Origin: an uncultured Pelagibacteraceae bacterium
GTDB taxonomy: Bacteria > Pseudomonadota > Alphaproteobacteria > Pelagibacterales > Pelagibacteraceae
Direction: 5' to 3'
Length of the DNA: 64,000 bases
NCBI GenBank assembly: GCA_902546765.1
Contig: CACCLG010000001.1
Location: 62,001-126,000 of the forward strand
Each line of letters begins with the position of its first letter. Positions within the stretch are counted from its first letter, which is position 1. Below the pieces are notes generated by a model, which was not told the origin of the DNA, searched no databases, and worked only from the letters and a program-made list of their open reading frames with translations. Below are positions 8,615 through 18,325 of this stretch, in pieces. A program made the position numbers and the translations under genes.

Positions 8615-9723
8615 CCTTTCATTGGCATAACTACATAAATACTGTCAAAATCAGCTGGGTCTCTAATTAAAGCAGGAGATCCAGTATCTTTTAAGTAAAT
8701 CTCGATTTGATCCCCGTCTAACTGAGAAGCTACATCAATTAGATATCTTGAATTAAAACTAATATCTAATTCGTGATCAAATTTAACAGATAAACTTTCT
8801 TTTCCATCTCCACTATTCGTATTGTTTACAGACATATCGAGCATATTTTTCTTTAAATTAAATTTCACTCCGTCTTTTTTGTCTAAAGAAACTGATGCTA
8901 CTCTATCAACTGAATTAAGAAACGGTTTGAGTTCTATCTCTAATTTTTTCTGGTTCTCTTTCGGTATAACCTGAATGTAATTAGGAAACTTTCCATCAAT
9001 AAGTTTCGAAATTAATATACTATTGTTTAATTCAAATTTTATTTTAGATTTTATATTTGAAATTTTTACATCACCCTCAAAATCCTCTAATAAAGAACAG
9101 AGTTGAAAAATAGTTTTTTTTGGTAGAATTACAGGATCAAATTCAATTTTATTATTTAATCTAATTTTTGATACTGACATACGATGACTGTCTGTTGCAG
9201 CAGCTGTTAAGTAAGCTTTGTCTTCAACTTGTGTCTGGTGGAAAAAAATCCCACTCAAATAATGCCTAGTTTCGTCGTTAGATATTGAAAATTTACATTT
9301 ATTTAATAACTTCAGTAAATCTTTTGAATGCATTGAAAATTCATTTTGATTAAAATTTTCATCTGTTAAGGGAAATTCAGAGGCACTTATACAATTTAAA
9401 TTAAATATTGATTTTTCAGATTCAAGTTGGAGTTTACTTTCACTAGGATTTGAAAAACTTATTTTGCTTCCTGAAGATATTTTTCTTACAATATCATACA
9501 TAATTGACGATGAAGTAGTTGTTTTACCTTCCTCTAAAATCTCAACATTAGAAATTTTATGGATAAAAATTAAATCTAAATCCGTTGCGGTGATTGTTAA
9601 ATGCCCACTGTTTATTTCGAGCAGCACATTTGATAGGATTGGAAGAGTACTTCTTTTTTCAATTACACCTTGGCAATAACCTAAGGATTTTTGAAGATCT
9701 TGTTGGTTAACACTAAATTTCAT
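8611..9723 (-). CDS. dnaN: DNA polymerase III beta sliding clamp
   Basis: 370 residues, the standard length for three repeated clamp domains of about 120 residues each. The start MKFSVNQQDLQKSL and C-terminal end YVVMPMKG fit the family; MPM(R/K) at the end lines the peptide-binding pocket. It encircles DNA as a dimer and tethers the polymerase. It lies downstream of dnaA on the same strand and overlaps it by 11 bases, so it is cotranscribed. Confidence 0.97.
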   Translation of the reverse strand: MKFSVNQQDLQKSLGYCQGVIEKRSTLPILSNVLLEINSGHLTITATDLDLIFIHKISNVEILEEGKTTTSSSIMYDIVRKISSGSKISFSNPSESKLQLESEKSIFNLNCISASEFPLTDENFNQNEFSMHSKDLLKLLNKCKFSISNDETRHYLSGIFFHQTQVEDKAYLTAAATDSHRMSVSKIRLNNKIEFDPVILPKKTIFQLCSLLEDFEGDVKISNIKSKIKFELNNSILISKLIDGKFPNYIQVIPKENQKKLEIELKPFLNSVDRVASVSLDKKDGVKFNLKKNMLDMSVNNTNSGDGKESLSVKFDHELDISFNSRYLIDVASQLDGDQIEIYLKDTGSPALIRDPADFDSIYVVMPMKG

Positions 9724-11134
9724 TATCTTGGTTATACAAAATTTTATTTTTCAAACTGTCTATATTTACATTTAATTCATTGTCCTCTTTTCTAAGTTTT
9801 TCAATGGTCTTTACAGAATGAATAACTGTAGTGTGATCTCTATTTGAAAACGCCCTCCCGATCTCAGGTAAAGATTTTGAAGTTAACATTTTTGCGAGAT
9901 ATATGGCTGTTTGCCTAGGTCTTACAAGATATCTTGATCTTCTTGGTGAAAGCATTTCATTTTTACTAATTTTAAAAAACTTGCATACAATTGTTTGTAT
10001 CGTATCTATTGTCACTTTGTTTTCCGACAAGTTAAGTAGATCTTTCAAAATAACTCTTACCTCAGATAAATTTGGTATTTTGTTATAAATTCTTGAAAAT
10101 GATACTATTCTATTTAAAGCTCCAACTAATTCTCTAATACTAGTTCTGACCTCAGTACTTATAAATTTTTGAATTTCTTCATTAATATGAACTTGATTAG
10201 AGTAAAATAACTTGAGCTCCTCTGTTTTTGATTTAATAATTTTAGATCTTAATTCATAATCAGGGTTCTGAATATCTACAACTAATCCACCAGAAAATCT
10301 TGATTTAATTCTGTCCTGAATTCTTGAAAGTTTATTTGGAGGTCTATCTGCAGACACAATAATCTGAGAACCTTTGTCAAACAATGCATTGAATGTGTGA
10401 AAAAACTCTTCTTGCATGGCCTCTTTTCCATTCATAAATTGAATATCATCAATTAAAAGAATATCTGTATTCCTAAAATATTCTTTAAATTTAACCATAT
10501 CATTGGATTTTATAGATTTTACAAATTGGTACATAAATCTTTCAGCAGAAATAAACATAACCTTATTTTTATCTTTAAGTTCAAGACCTATAGCATTAAG
10601 TAAGTGTGTTTTTCCCATTCCAACACCTCCATATAAATATAGTGGATTATAGTGGGCGATTTCTTGAGATACCTTTTTTGAAGCTTCAAAAGCTAATTTA
10701 TTGCTTTGTCCTGTAATAAAATTATTAAAATTTTTATTTGGATCTATTCTGTTATATTGAAGGTAAGAGTCTTTTATAAAAGAAATATTATTATTAATTT
10801 CATTATTATTTAAGTTTTGTTTATCTTGTGAATTATTTTTGTTTACTAAATTTTTTTTATCATCAACCAAAAACTCTATTCTTACGATGTCTTTTCTAAA
10901 ACTCTTAACTATTTGTAATATTTGATCTAAATATCTTGATGTTATCCAATCTCTAATGAACCTCGTAGATACAGAAATTAGCACGTAATTTTTATATTCA
11001 TCTATAAGTTCTATTTTTTTTAGCCAGCTATCAAAAATATCACTGCCAAATTTATCTTCCATTACATTTTGAACAATTTTCCAATCAAGTTTTTTCTCTT
11101 CTATTGGTGAATTATTTTGTAAATTGTTTTTCAT
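9713..11134 (-). CDS. dnaA: chromosomal replication initiator protein DnaA
   Basis: 473 residues in four domains: N-terminal DnaB-interaction region (1-85), an Asn/Lys-rich linker (about 90-135), an AAA+ ATPase with Walker A GGVGMGKTHLL near 170 and Walker B ILLIDDIQF near 226, and a C-terminal DNA-binding helix-turn-helix with the signature IGRAFSNRDHTTVIHS near 425. It opens oriC and regulates initiation. No clear Shine-Dalgarno is seen before the start. The upstream gap (11135-11424) contains palindromes but no recognisable full DnaA box. Confidence 0.98.
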   Translation of the reverse strand: MKNNLQNNSPIEEKKLDWKIVQNVMEDKFGSDIFDSWLKKIELIDEYKNYVLISVSTRFIRDWITSRYLDQILQIVKSFRKDIVRIEFLVDDKKNLVNKNNSQDKQNLNNNEINNNISFIKDSYLQYNRIDPNKNFNNFITGQSNKLAFEASKKVSQEIAHYNPLYLYGGVGMGKTHLLNAIGLELKDKNKVMFISAERFMYQFVKSIKSNDMVKFKEYFRNTDILLIDDIQFMNGKEAMQEEFFHTFNALFDKGSQIIVSADRPPNKLSRIQDRIKSRFSGGLVVDIQNPDYELRSKIIKSKTEELKLFYSNQVHINEEIQKFISTEVRTSIRELVGALNRIVSFSRIYNKIPNLSEVRVILKDLLNLSENKVTIDTIQTIVCKFFKISKNEMLSPRRSRYLVRPRQTAIYLAKMLTSKSLPEIGRAFSNRDHTTVIHSVKTIEKLRKEDNELNVNIDSLKNKILYNQDNEI

Positions 11135-11424
11135 GGTGGGAATCTCTTAAAACTTATCTAAGATTTTTATGCAATAAATTAATTTATAAATGCGAAAAAA
11201 AATAAAATTTAGAATTGTATAAATTCCAGATTGAATCAATAAATTAACAACTCAAAGTTAGTAAAGTAAAATTTACTTTCTAAATAAAATTATTTTTCTA
11301 TATGTTGTGATGGAGCTAAATTAAAATTTAGATGTTGTTCTTTAATATTCAAACCACTGGTTGTAAATAGAATTAATCTTAAAATATAAATTATATATAT
11401 ATTTTTATTAACTACTTAAAGTTG
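11135..11424. other. dnaA-rpsT intergenic region with palindromes
   Basis: This 290-base gap is the longest in the window. It is extremely AT-rich. I see a 17-bp palindrome at 11263-11279 (arms AAAGTAAA/TTTACTTT, one central base), a CTAAAT/ATTTAG pair at 11316-11331 and an alternating TA tract near 11390-11400. I found no TTATCCACA-type DnaA box and no open frame. It must hold the dnaA promoter; an origin function is possible but not supported by motifs. Confidence 0.4.
11263..11279. repeat. 17-bp perfect palindrome upstream of dnaA
   Basis: AAAGTAAA-A-TTTACTTT lies about 130 bases upstream of the dnaA start. It could be an operator or simply a product of the high AT content; no second copy was noticed nearby. 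Confidence 0.35.
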
Positions 11425-11685
11425 TTATAAAGAATTAATTTTTTTTGTAATTCTGGAAATATTTCTTGACGCATTTTGTTTTTTTATAACGCCAGTCTTA
11501 GAAATCTTCATTAATTCAGAATTTAGCTTTGGTAAAAAAGCAAGGGCTTCCTTTTTGTCTTTTTTTTCTATTAAAACCTTCATTTTTTTTACTGCGGATC
11601 TAAATTTACTTTTTCTTGACCTGTTAACGGCCGTCTGTCTAGATATTCTACGAACTCTCTTAATTGCTGATTTGGTATTTGCCAT
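11425..11685 (-). CDS. rpsT: 30S ribosomal protein S20
   Basis: 86 residues, strongly basic, beginning MANTKSAIKRVRRISRQT, which is the standard S20 N-terminus (S20 binds 16S rRNA in the small subunit). The rpsT-dnaA neighbourhood on one strand is a typical alphaproteobacterial arrangement. It is separated from mutM by 51 bases. Confidence 0.97.
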   Translation of the reverse strand: MANTKSAIKRVRRISRQTAVNRSRKSKFRSAVKKMKVLIEKKDKKEALAFLPKLNSELMKISKTGVIKKQNASRNISRITKKINSL

Positions 11686-11736
11686 AAGCGCGATTGTATA
11701 TATTGAGATATAAAACTGGTCAATATAATAATTTTT

Positions 11737-12600
11737 TTATTTTTGGCATTTATTACAAAAAAAACTCGATCTATTTGTAATAACTATTTTTAAAATTTTT
11801 CCACTACAATTTATTCGGGGACATTTTAAGTTTTCTCTATTATAGACTTTAAATTCATTTTGAAATGAGCCCTTGTCACCGGAGGTATTTTTGAAATCTC
11901 TAATAGAAGATCCCCCTTTTATTATTGATTTCTTTAATACTTTTTTAGATTGTTTAATAATTTTGTCTATTTGCTCTTCTTTTAAAAGATCGACTGAAAT
12001 TAAGGGATTTATCTTACACTCAAATAATATTTCGCTAGCATAAATATTTCCGATTCCAGAAACAAAATTTTGGTCTAACAAGAAATTTTTAATATTTTTT
12101 TTTTTATTTCTAAAATATGTCTTTACATAATAAGTATTGAAGTTTTTTGAAAAAGGTTCAGGCCCAAATTTTTCAAATTTTTTTAATAGCTCTTTTTTAG
12201 AACTAATTAATAAAATATATCCAAATCTTCTAGGATCATTATAAATTAATTTTAAATCATTAAATCGAATTTCTACATGATTGTGTTTTTTTGGTAAATG
12301 AGGACTATGATAAAAGCTAGTGTTAGTAAATTTTTTCTTTGAATATGTGTTTAGTAGATGGATAGTTCCAGACATACCTAGGTGAATTACACAGTAAGAA
12401 TTATCAGTAAAAAAAATTATTATATATTTCGAAAATCTTCCAATTTTTTTTATTTTTTTTCTCTTCAAATAAGTTTCAAAATTTTTTGGGATTTTAAGAC
12501 GTAAATTTCGGTTTTTTACCCTTACATCATTAATAATTTTTCCAGATATTTTTTTGTTTAATGATTTTCTTACAATTTCTACTTCTGGCAATTCTGGCAT
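11737..12600 (-). CDS. mutM: formamidopyrimidine-DNA glycosylase
   Basis: 287 residues. Base-excision repair glycosylase and AP lyase for oxidised purines. The mature catalytic N-terminus PELPEVE (P2, E3) is intact, the H2TH region includes FVSGIGNIYASEILF near 180-195, and the C-terminal zinc finger has cysteines in CPRINC and CNKC, though it ends directly after the second pair. It diverges from ubiE over 33 bases, matching the usual mutM/ubiE/ubiB alphaproteobacterial cluster. Confidence 0.95.
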   Translation of the reverse strand: MPELPEVEIVRKSLNKKISGKIINDVRVKNRNLRLKIPKNFETYLKRKKIKKIGRFSKYIIIFFTDNSYCVIHLGMSGTIHLLNTYSKKKFTNTSFYHSPHLPKKHNHVEIRFNDLKLIYNDPRRFGYILLISSKKELLKKFEKFGPEPFSKNFNTYYVKTYFRNKKKNIKNFLLDQNFVSGIGNIYASEILFECKINPLISVDLLKEEQIDKIIKQSKKVLKKSIIKGGSSIRDFKNTSGDKGSFQNEFKVYNRENLKCPRINCSGKILKIVITNRSSFFCNKCQK

Positions 12601-12633
12601 TAGATACTATATTAATCTTAAAATTATTTATTT

Positions 12634-13338
12634 ATGCAACAATATCTTCAAAATAAAAAGGGACTTGTCCAAGGTGTATTTAATAAAGTTTTTGATAAAT
12701 ACGACCTCATGAATGATTTTATGTCCTTTGGTATTCACAGGATATGGAAAAATGATCTAATGTTTTGGATGAACCCTGGAACAAATAAAATCTTGTTGGA
12801 TGTAGCTTGTGGAACTGGAGATCTTGCAAAATTATTTCATGATAAAACTAAAAATTTAAATAATGCAATTTGTATAGATCCCAATGAGGGAATGGTAAAT
12901 TTAGGTAAAAAGAAGCTAAGAAAATATAAAAATATTAAATGGATTATTGGTTCAGCAGAAAATTTACCATTAGAAAATGAAACTTGTGATTATTATACAA
13001 TTAGTTTTGGATTGAGAAACACTAAAAACTTAAACAAATCACTTTCAGAGGCGTATCGAGTTTTAAAGCCGGGAGGGCGGTTTTTGTGTTTAGAATTTTC
13101 AAAAATACAGAATTCAAACTTAGATTTTGCTTACAAAAATTACTCAAAGTTAATTCCATATTTAGGAAAATTTATTGTTGGAGACAAAAAGCCTTATGAA
13201 TATTTATTAAAAAGTATTGAAAATTTTATTAACCAAGAAGAATTAATAGAATTACTTAAAAGTAATAATTTCCAAAATTGTAGTTATAGAAATTTATCTG
13301 GGGGAATTGTTGCAATACATTCAGGATGGAAATTATGA
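12634..13338 (+). CDS. ubiE: ubiquinone/menaquinone biosynthesis C-methyltransferase
   Basis: 234 residues. A class I SAM-dependent methyltransferase; motif I is LLDVACGTGDLA near residues 53-62, and the family signatures YDLMNDFMSFGIHR near 24-37 and YRVLKPGGRFLCLEFS near 140-155 are present. It performs the C-methylation step of ubiquinone synthesis. Its stop overlaps the ubiB start as ATGA at 13335-13338. Confidence 0.96.
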   Translation: MQQYLQNKKGLVQGVFNKVFDKYDLMNDFMSFGIHRIWKNDLMFWMNPGTNKILLDVACGTGDLAKLFHDKTKNLNNAICIDPNEGMVNLGKKKLRKYKNIKWIIGSAENLPLENETCDYYTISFGLRNTKNLNKSLSEAYRVLKPGGRFLCLEFSKIQNSNLDFAYKNYSKLIPYLGKFIVGDKKPYEYLLKSIENFINQEELIELLKSNNFQNCSYRNLSGGIVAIHSGWKL

Positions 13339-14903
13339 TTAAAAAATTGTTTACTCTTTTTAAACTTGGTCGAAAACTCGCAAAATCAGATGCACTAAAA
13401 ATTGCAACTAGATTTAATGAACCACCATTATTAGTAAAAGTTTTATTTAGCATTTTATCATTTTCTTTTTCGAACAATAAAAAAGTTGATAGTTCATTAA
13501 ATCAAGGTGAAAGATTATCCTCGTCGCTTCAATCTATGGGAACCACATTTATAAAATTAGGACAATTTTTAGCTACCAGGCCTGACATAATCGGTGATGA
13601 ATTATCGAAAGAACTAGAAAATCTTCAGGATAGATTACCTCCATTTTCACAAGACAAAGCTAGAGAAATTATTAAAAAAGATTTAGGTGAGCAAAGCTTT
13701 AACTCAATAATAAATCTTAGTGAGCCAGTTGCAGCTGCTTCAATTGCACAAGTTCATAAAGCTCAAATTAATGATGGCGGAACTATAAAAGATGTTGCAA
13801 TTAAAATTTTAAGACCAGACATAAAAAAAATATTTAATGAAGAAATTGATGCATTAATGTTGTTTGCTTTCTTTGTAGAGTCATTCGTAAAAAAAACTAA
13901 AAGACTTAAGTTAGTTGAAGTTGTTTTTTTACTTAAAGAGATAACAAATCTTGAAATGGACCTAAGGTTTGAGGCAGCAGCTGCAAATGAATATGGAGAA
14001 AATACAAAGAACGATGAGGGTTTTTTAGTCCCTAAAATATATTGGAATTTTACTAGTGAAAATGTAATGACACTTGATTGGGTAGATGGAGTTTCAATTA
14101 GAGAAACCGATGAACTTTTAAATAGAAATATTGATGCAAAAAAAATAGCATCAGACATAATTCAGCATTTTTTAAGGCATGCTGTAAGAGATGGTTTTTT
14201 TCATGCAGACATGCACCAAGGAAATGTTTTTATAAATAAAAGTGGTCAAATAGTACCTATTGATTTTGGAATAATGGGTAGGTTAGATAAATTAAGCCAA
14301 AGATTTTTAGCAGAAATTTTATACGGTTTTATCCAAAGAGATTATAAAAAAGTTGCAGAGGTTCATTTAGTTGCTGGACTTGTGCCTAAGGATGTACCAG
14401 TTGATGATCTTGCTCAAGCATTAAGATCAATAGGAGAACCTATATTTGGCCAATCTGTAAAAGATATTTCCGGAGGAAAATTACTTAAACAACTATTTGA
14501 CGTGACAGAAAAATTTAATATGCAAACCCAACCTCAGCTTCTTATGTTACAAAAAACAATGGTAGTTGTTGAAGGAGTAGCAAGAAGACTTAACCCTGAT
14601 ACAAATATATGGGAAACATCCAAGCCTGTTCTTGAAAAATGGCTGAGAGAAACAAAGGATCCTATAAATTCATTTAATGAAACACTTAAAAATTCTGCAG
14701 AAGTTATTAAGAGATTGCCTGAATTACCACAAATTATGGATAAAGCTAATCAGGCCTTAACATTTCTAGCAAGTGGACAAATTCCGCAGAACTCTAGCTC
14801 ATTTAATGAGTTAAATGTAAAAAAATCAGAAATGTCTAGCTTCAGAAATCAGTCAATTATTGGTTTATTATTGCTTGTAATTGTTACTTTATTGGTATTT
14901 TAA
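13335..14903 (+). CDS. ubiB: UbiB/ABC1-family protein kinase-like ubiquinone biosynthesis factor
   Basis: 522 residues from the ATG that overlaps the ubiE stop by four bases; an ATG three codons upstream is a less likely start. The family hallmark KxGQ motif is at K74-Q77 (FIKLGQFLATRPD), followed by an alanine-rich nucleotide loop (AAASIAQVHKA), HADMHQGN and IDFGIMG. The last 20 residues form a membrane helix. UbiB is an ATPase needed for ubiquinone synthesis, thought to help extract lipid intermediates from the membrane. Confidence 0.95.
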   Translation: MIKKLFTLFKLGRKLAKSDALKIATRFNEPPLLVKVLFSILSFSFSNNKKVDSSLNQGERLSSSLQSMGTTFIKLGQFLATRPDIIGDELSKELENLQDRLPPFSQDKAREIIKKDLGEQSFNSIINLSEPVAAASIAQVHKAQINDGGTIKDVAIKILRPDIKKIFNEEIDALMLFAFFVESFVKKTKRLKLVEVVFLLKEITNLEMDLRFEAAAANEYGENTKNDEGFLVPKIYWNFTSENVMTLDWVDGVSIRETDELLNRNIDAKKIASDIIQHFLRHAVRDGFFHADMHQGNVFINKSGQIVPIDFGIMGRLDKLSQRFLAEILYGFIQRDYKKVAEVHLVAGLVPKDVPVDDLAQALRSIGEPIFGQSVKDISGGKLLKQLFDVTEKFNMQTQPQLLMLQKTMVVVEGVARRLNPDTNIWETSKPVLEKWLRETKDPINSFNETLKNSAEVIKRLPELPQIMDKANQALTFLASGQIPQNSSSFNELNVKKSEMSSFRNQSIIGLLLLVIVTLLVF

Positions 14904-14911
14904 TCTCTCGC

Positions 14912-16111
14912 ATGAATATATTGTCAAACAAAAAAATACTTGTCGTAATTTGTGGAGGTATTTCTGCTTATAAAAGTCTTGAATTGATTAGAGGCTTAAA
15001 AAAAAAACAGGTAGAAATAAAAACAATCATCACAAAAAGTGCTAAAGAATTTGTAACACCTTTATCTATAACATCCCTTTCTCAAGGAAAGGTATATGAA
15101 GACTTATTTAACTCTGAAAGTGAAAGCGAAATGGATCATATTTCATTATCAAGATGGGCAGATTTGATTATTGTGGTACCGGCAACAGCTAATACAATTT
15201 CAAAATTGAGTAATGGATTAACAGATGATCTTGCATCCACTGTATTGTTAGCATCAAATAAAAAGATTTTTATAGTACCAGCGATGAATGTGAGAATGTG
15301 GGATCACCCGTCAAATAAAAAAAATATTATTAAACTAAGGGAATATGGTTATAGTATAATAGGTCCAGAGATCGGAGATATGGCATGCGGAGAGTATGGT
15401 GAGGGAAAAATGACCGAGCCATCAGATATCCTTTTACATATTGAAAATTACTTATCTAGTCTACAAAAAAATAAAAAATACAAGGCTTTAGTCACGGCAG
15501 GACCTACTAGGGAATATTTGGATCCAGTTAGATATTTAACAAACAAATCAAGTGGAAAGCAAGGTTACGAAATTGCAAAATCATTTAGAGATAATGGATT
15601 TGAAACAACACTAATATCAGGAACAACAAACTTAAAATCTTTGGAAGATATAAAATTTATTGAAGTTGAAACTGCAGACGAAATGTTAAAAAAAACAATT
15701 GAAAACCTTCCAGTTGATGTTGCTGTTTTTTCAGCTGCTGTGTGTGATTTTAAATTTAAAAAATATAATAAAGAAAAGATTAAAAAAAATGCTGAACTAG
15801 ATATTAGCATGATCAAAAATACAGATATATTATCTTATGTTTCAAAACATAATTCACTTAGACCAAGACTTACTGTAGGTTTTGCTGCTGAAACGGAAAA
15901 TTTAGATTTAAATGCAAAAGATAAGCTAAGTAGTAAAAATTGTGATTGGATTATTGCTAATAATGTATCAGATAATGAAATAGGATTTGATTCAGAATAC
16001 AATGAAGTTAAAATTTTTTATAAAAATAATAAAAACGAAATACTACATAAGATGAATAAATCATTAATTGCAGAAAATATAGTTGAGAGAGTTATAAAAA
16101 GTCTTAATTAA
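14912..16111 (+). CDS. coaBC: bifunctional phosphopantothenoylcysteine decarboxylase / phosphopantothenate-cysteine ligase
   Basis: 399 residues. The N-terminal flavoprotein decarboxylase (CoaC, about 1-185) shows VICGGISAYK, the catalytic histidine segment near residue 75 (DHISLSRWAD) and PAMNVRMW; the C-terminal ligase (CoaB, about 190-399) shows TAGPTREYLDPVR, SSGKQGYEIA and AAVCDF. Together they convert phosphopantothenate to phosphopantetheine for coenzyme A. The end overlaps the dut start by one base. Confidence 0.96.
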   Translation: MNILSNKKILVVICGGISAYKSLELIRGLKKKQVEIKTIITKSAKEFVTPLSITSLSQGKVYEDLFNSESESEMDHISLSRWADLIIVVPATANTISKLSNGLTDDLASTVLLASNKKIFIVPAMNVRMWDHPSNKKNIIKLREYGYSIIGPEIGDMACGEYGEGKMTEPSDILLHIENYLSSLQKNKKYKALVTAGPTREYLDPVRYLTNKSSGKQGYEIAKSFRDNGFETTLISGTTNLKSLEDIKFIEVETADEMLKKTIENLPVDVAVFSAAVCDFKFKKYNKEKIKKNAELDISMIKNTDILSYVSKHNSLRPRLTVGFAAETENLDLNAKDKLSSKNCDWIIANNVSDNEIGFDSEYNEVKIFYKNNKNEILHKMNKSLIAENIVERVIKSLN

Positions 16112-16548
16112 TGGTCAAAATTAAGATAAAGAAACTTGACCCTAAGGTCAAAATTCCACAATATAAAACTGAAGGATCATCAGGCATGGATCTAATGGCA
16201 TTTGTAAAAGATTCTTTTAAAATTAAGCCAAACAGTTCTGAATTAATACCAACTGGAATATCTATAGCTATTCCTCAAGATACAGAGATACAAATTAGAC
16301 CTCGGTCAGGTTTGGCAGCAAAATCTCAGATAAGCGTACTCAATACACCCGGTACGATTGATAGTGACTACAGGGGAGAGTTAAAAGTTATATTATTTAA
16401 TCATGGGGTGGATGATTTTATTGTTAATAATGGAGATAGAATAGCACAAATGATTTTAATGCCCGTTCTGAAAGCTTCTTTTGAGGAAGTAGATGAGCTA
16501 CCCGATACAGTTAGAGGGTCTGGTGGCTTTGGATCAACAGGTAAATGA
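16111..16548 (+). CDS. dut: deoxyuridine 5'-triphosphate nucleotidohydrolase
   Basis: 145 residues, the standard homotrimeric dUTPase length. The five motifs are visible: SGMDLMA, PRSGLAAK, GTIDSDYRGELKV, GDRIAQMI and the C-terminal RGSGGFGSTGK. It hydrolyses dUTP to dUMP, keeping uracil out of DNA. coaBC-dut adjacency is a widespread bacterial arrangement. Overlaps the next gene by four bases. Confidence 0.97.
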   Translation: MVKIKIKKLDPKVKIPQYKTEGSSGMDLMAFVKDSFKIKPNSSELIPTGISIAIPQDTEIQIRPRSGLAAKSQISVLNTPGTIDSDYRGELKVILFNHGVDDFIVNNGDRIAQMILMPVLKASFEEVDELPDTVRGSGGFGSTGK

Positions 16549-17303
16549 AGAACTTATTAAGCAAAAGAACTCTAAACAAATATTCAAGGCAAATAATTCT
16601 AAAAGATGTTGGGATTATTGGACAAAAAAAAATTTTTAATTCAAAAATATTAGTGGTTGGCGCAGGTGGATTGGGTAGTCCAGTAATTGATTTATTAGTT
16701 AGAGCAGGTGTCGGTTTTTTAGGTGTCATTGAAGATGACAAAGTTGATTATAGCAATTTACATAGACAAACTCTCTATGATTATAATGATGTGGGTAAGT
16801 ACAAATCAGATGTAATAAAAAAAAAAATTAAATTAATTAACGACAAAATAAAATTAAAAACTTTTAAAGAAAGGGCTAGTGATAAAAATTTAGGTAAAAT
16901 TCTACCAAAATTCGATATAATTGTTGATGGAACAGACAACTTTCCAACTAAATTTTTACTAAATAAGTATTCATTAAAACATAAAAAGAAATTAGTTATC
17001 GGAGCAATAAGTAAATTTGATGGACATATCTTTAGTTTTGATTTTTCACGAAAAAAAATTCCTTGTCTTAACTGTTTTTATCAAGGAATGCCTTCTGATG
17101 AAATATTAAATTGCGAGGCTGAAGGTATTTTAGGACCTACTGCAAATGTAATAGGAGCATTACAAGCAAACGAAGTTTTAAAATTAATCTTAGGACTGAA
17201 TGGAATTATTAAAAATAATATTTTAATAGTTGATTTATTAAATCTTACATCCAGAAAAGTTTATTTTAAGAAGAGAAAGAATTGTCTGTGCAAAAAATTA
17301 TAA
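16545..17303 (+). CDS. HesA/MoeB/ThiF-family adenylyltransferase
   Basis: 252 residues. E1-like enzyme that adenylates the C-terminal glycine of a ubiquitin-like sulfur carrier (MoaD or ThiS). The nucleotide-binding loop is VVGAGGLGS at 38-45, with D-x-V-D-x-S-N-L-H-R-Q following at about 65-75, and a candidate catalytic cysteine at C190 (NCEAEG). The zinc ligands are C174-x2-C177 and a terminal C247-L-C249, so the second pair is CxC rather than the usual CxxC. The carrier partner is not in the window. No rhodanese domain is present. Confidence 0.85.
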   Translation: MKNLLSKRTLNKYSRQIILKDVGIIGQKKIFNSKILVVGAGGLGSPVIDLLVRAGVGFLGVIEDDKVDYSNLHRQTLYDYNDVGKYKSDVIKKKIKLINDKIKLKTFKERASDKNLGKILPKFDIIVDGTDNFPTKFLLNKYSLKHKKKLVIGAISKFDGHIFSFDFSRKKIPCLNCFYQGMPSDEILNCEAEGILGPTANVIGALQANEVLKLILGLNGIIKNNILIVDLLNLTSRKVYFKKRKNCLCKKL

Positions 17304-17737
17304 TTTTTGTTTTAACTTCTTTGATATTAATAACTCAACCAGTTAATGCAAAAGATGAATTTTTTCTTATGCTTAAGAATAAAAAAGTGAATGTGAGATA
17401 TGGGCCAGGATTTGATTATCAAGTCAAATATATTTATAAAAAAATTCAACTTCCTTTAAAAGTTATTGATAAAAAAGAGAATTTTAGACGAATTATAGAT
17501 CATAAAAATAATAATGGTTGGATACATGTTTCTCAACTAAGGAAAGCTAAGTCATTTATACCACTTGAAGATAAAATAATTTTCAAAAAACCGTCTAAAT
17601 TTTCTAAACCTCTAGCCCAAATAAAAAAAGGTAGATTACTTTTAATAAAAAAATGTGAAACTCAGTGGTGTAAAATTCAAACCGGTGGATTTATTGGTTG
17701 GGTCAATGTTGAAAATGTTTGGGGATCAACTAATTAA
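17288..17737 (+). CDS. secreted bacterial SH3-domain protein
   Basis: About 149 residues from GTG 17288 (TTG 17282 is the alternative; both overlap the upstream gene). An N-terminal signal peptide (VQKIIIFVLTSLILITQPVNA) precedes two SH3-like repeats: the first with NVRYGPGFDYQVKYIY and GWIHVSQL, the second ending QWCKIQTGGFIGWVNVENVWG. Such periplasmic SH3 proteins are thought to bind peptidoglycan or other envelope partners. Convergent 8-base overlap with the DUF3501 gene. Confidence 0.8.
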   Translation: MQKIIIFVLTSLILITQPVNAKDEFFLMLKNKKVNVRYGPGFDYQVKYIYKKIQLPLKVIDKKENFRRIIDHKNNNGWIHVSQLRKAKSFIPLEDKIIFKKPSKFSKPLAQIKKGRLLLIKKCETQWCKIQTGGFIGWVNVENVWGSTN

Positions 17738-18323
17738 AATCACTGGACAGAGCTTTTATAGTGCTTTCTGAAAGCTTTGTTGAGTGTGAATACTCTTTAT
17801 GATCTATTCCTAATTCAATGCTCACATTATTACCTTTAAATTTTGAAATTTGGTTTTGATCAAATTCGAAATGTATAAATTGCACTGATGATGCTTTTCC
17901 CTCTGCAGAAGTTCTATCTACATCTATTTCGGGCTTCCCATAAATTACTTCATTATCAATCTTAATAAATACATTTTCTTCAACACCACCTAATTTTCCC
18001 AGAAACGTAGATCTAATGACTGGGTTATCAATTTCAAACATTAGTGTTGAAACCAATTCTTTTCCATTTGGAATTAAAGGATTGTAAGCTGTTAACTCGT
18101 CATTGAGTTGCTCATCTCCACCTTTTTCTATATGCAACATTTCCTGAACTTGGGCCAACATTGTTTCATAACACTCAAAATAAAAGGTTGCGTATGGGCC
18201 AAGTGGTACCCTTCTGTCTTTTTTGAATTCAACTAACTCTTTTCTCATTTGACGTCTATTTTTTTCATATACATCTGGGGCTAGTAAATCTGTTTTTTGA
18301 ATAATTTTTTGGTTTTTTGGCAT
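17730..18323 (-). CDS. DUF3501 family protein
   Basis: 197 residues, no membrane segment or signal. The stretch PLGPYATFYFECYETMLAQV and the ending region with SIELGIDHKEY match the DUF3501 family, found next to rubrerythrin and a two-cluster Fe-S oxidoreductase in many proteobacteria. No catalytic motif is evident and the function is unknown. It starts 2 bases downstream of the oxidoreductase stop, so the two are cotranscribed and probably cotranslated. Confidence 0.8.
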   Translation of the reverse strand: MPKNQKIIQKTDLLAPDVYEKNRRQMRKELVEFKKDRRVPLGPYATFYFECYETMLAQVQEMLHIEKGGDEQLNDELTAYNPLIPNGKELVSTLMFEIDNPVIRSTFLGKLGGVEENVFIKIDNEVIYGKPEIDVDRTSAEGKASSVQFIHFEFDQNQISKFKGNNVSIELGIDHKEYSHSTKLSESTIKALSSDFN

Positions 18324-18325
18324 TT

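Noticed and set aside
11153..11165. TTATCTAAG as a DnaA box upstream of dnaA
   Set aside because: Too many differences from TTATCCACA and no cluster of similar sites nearby.
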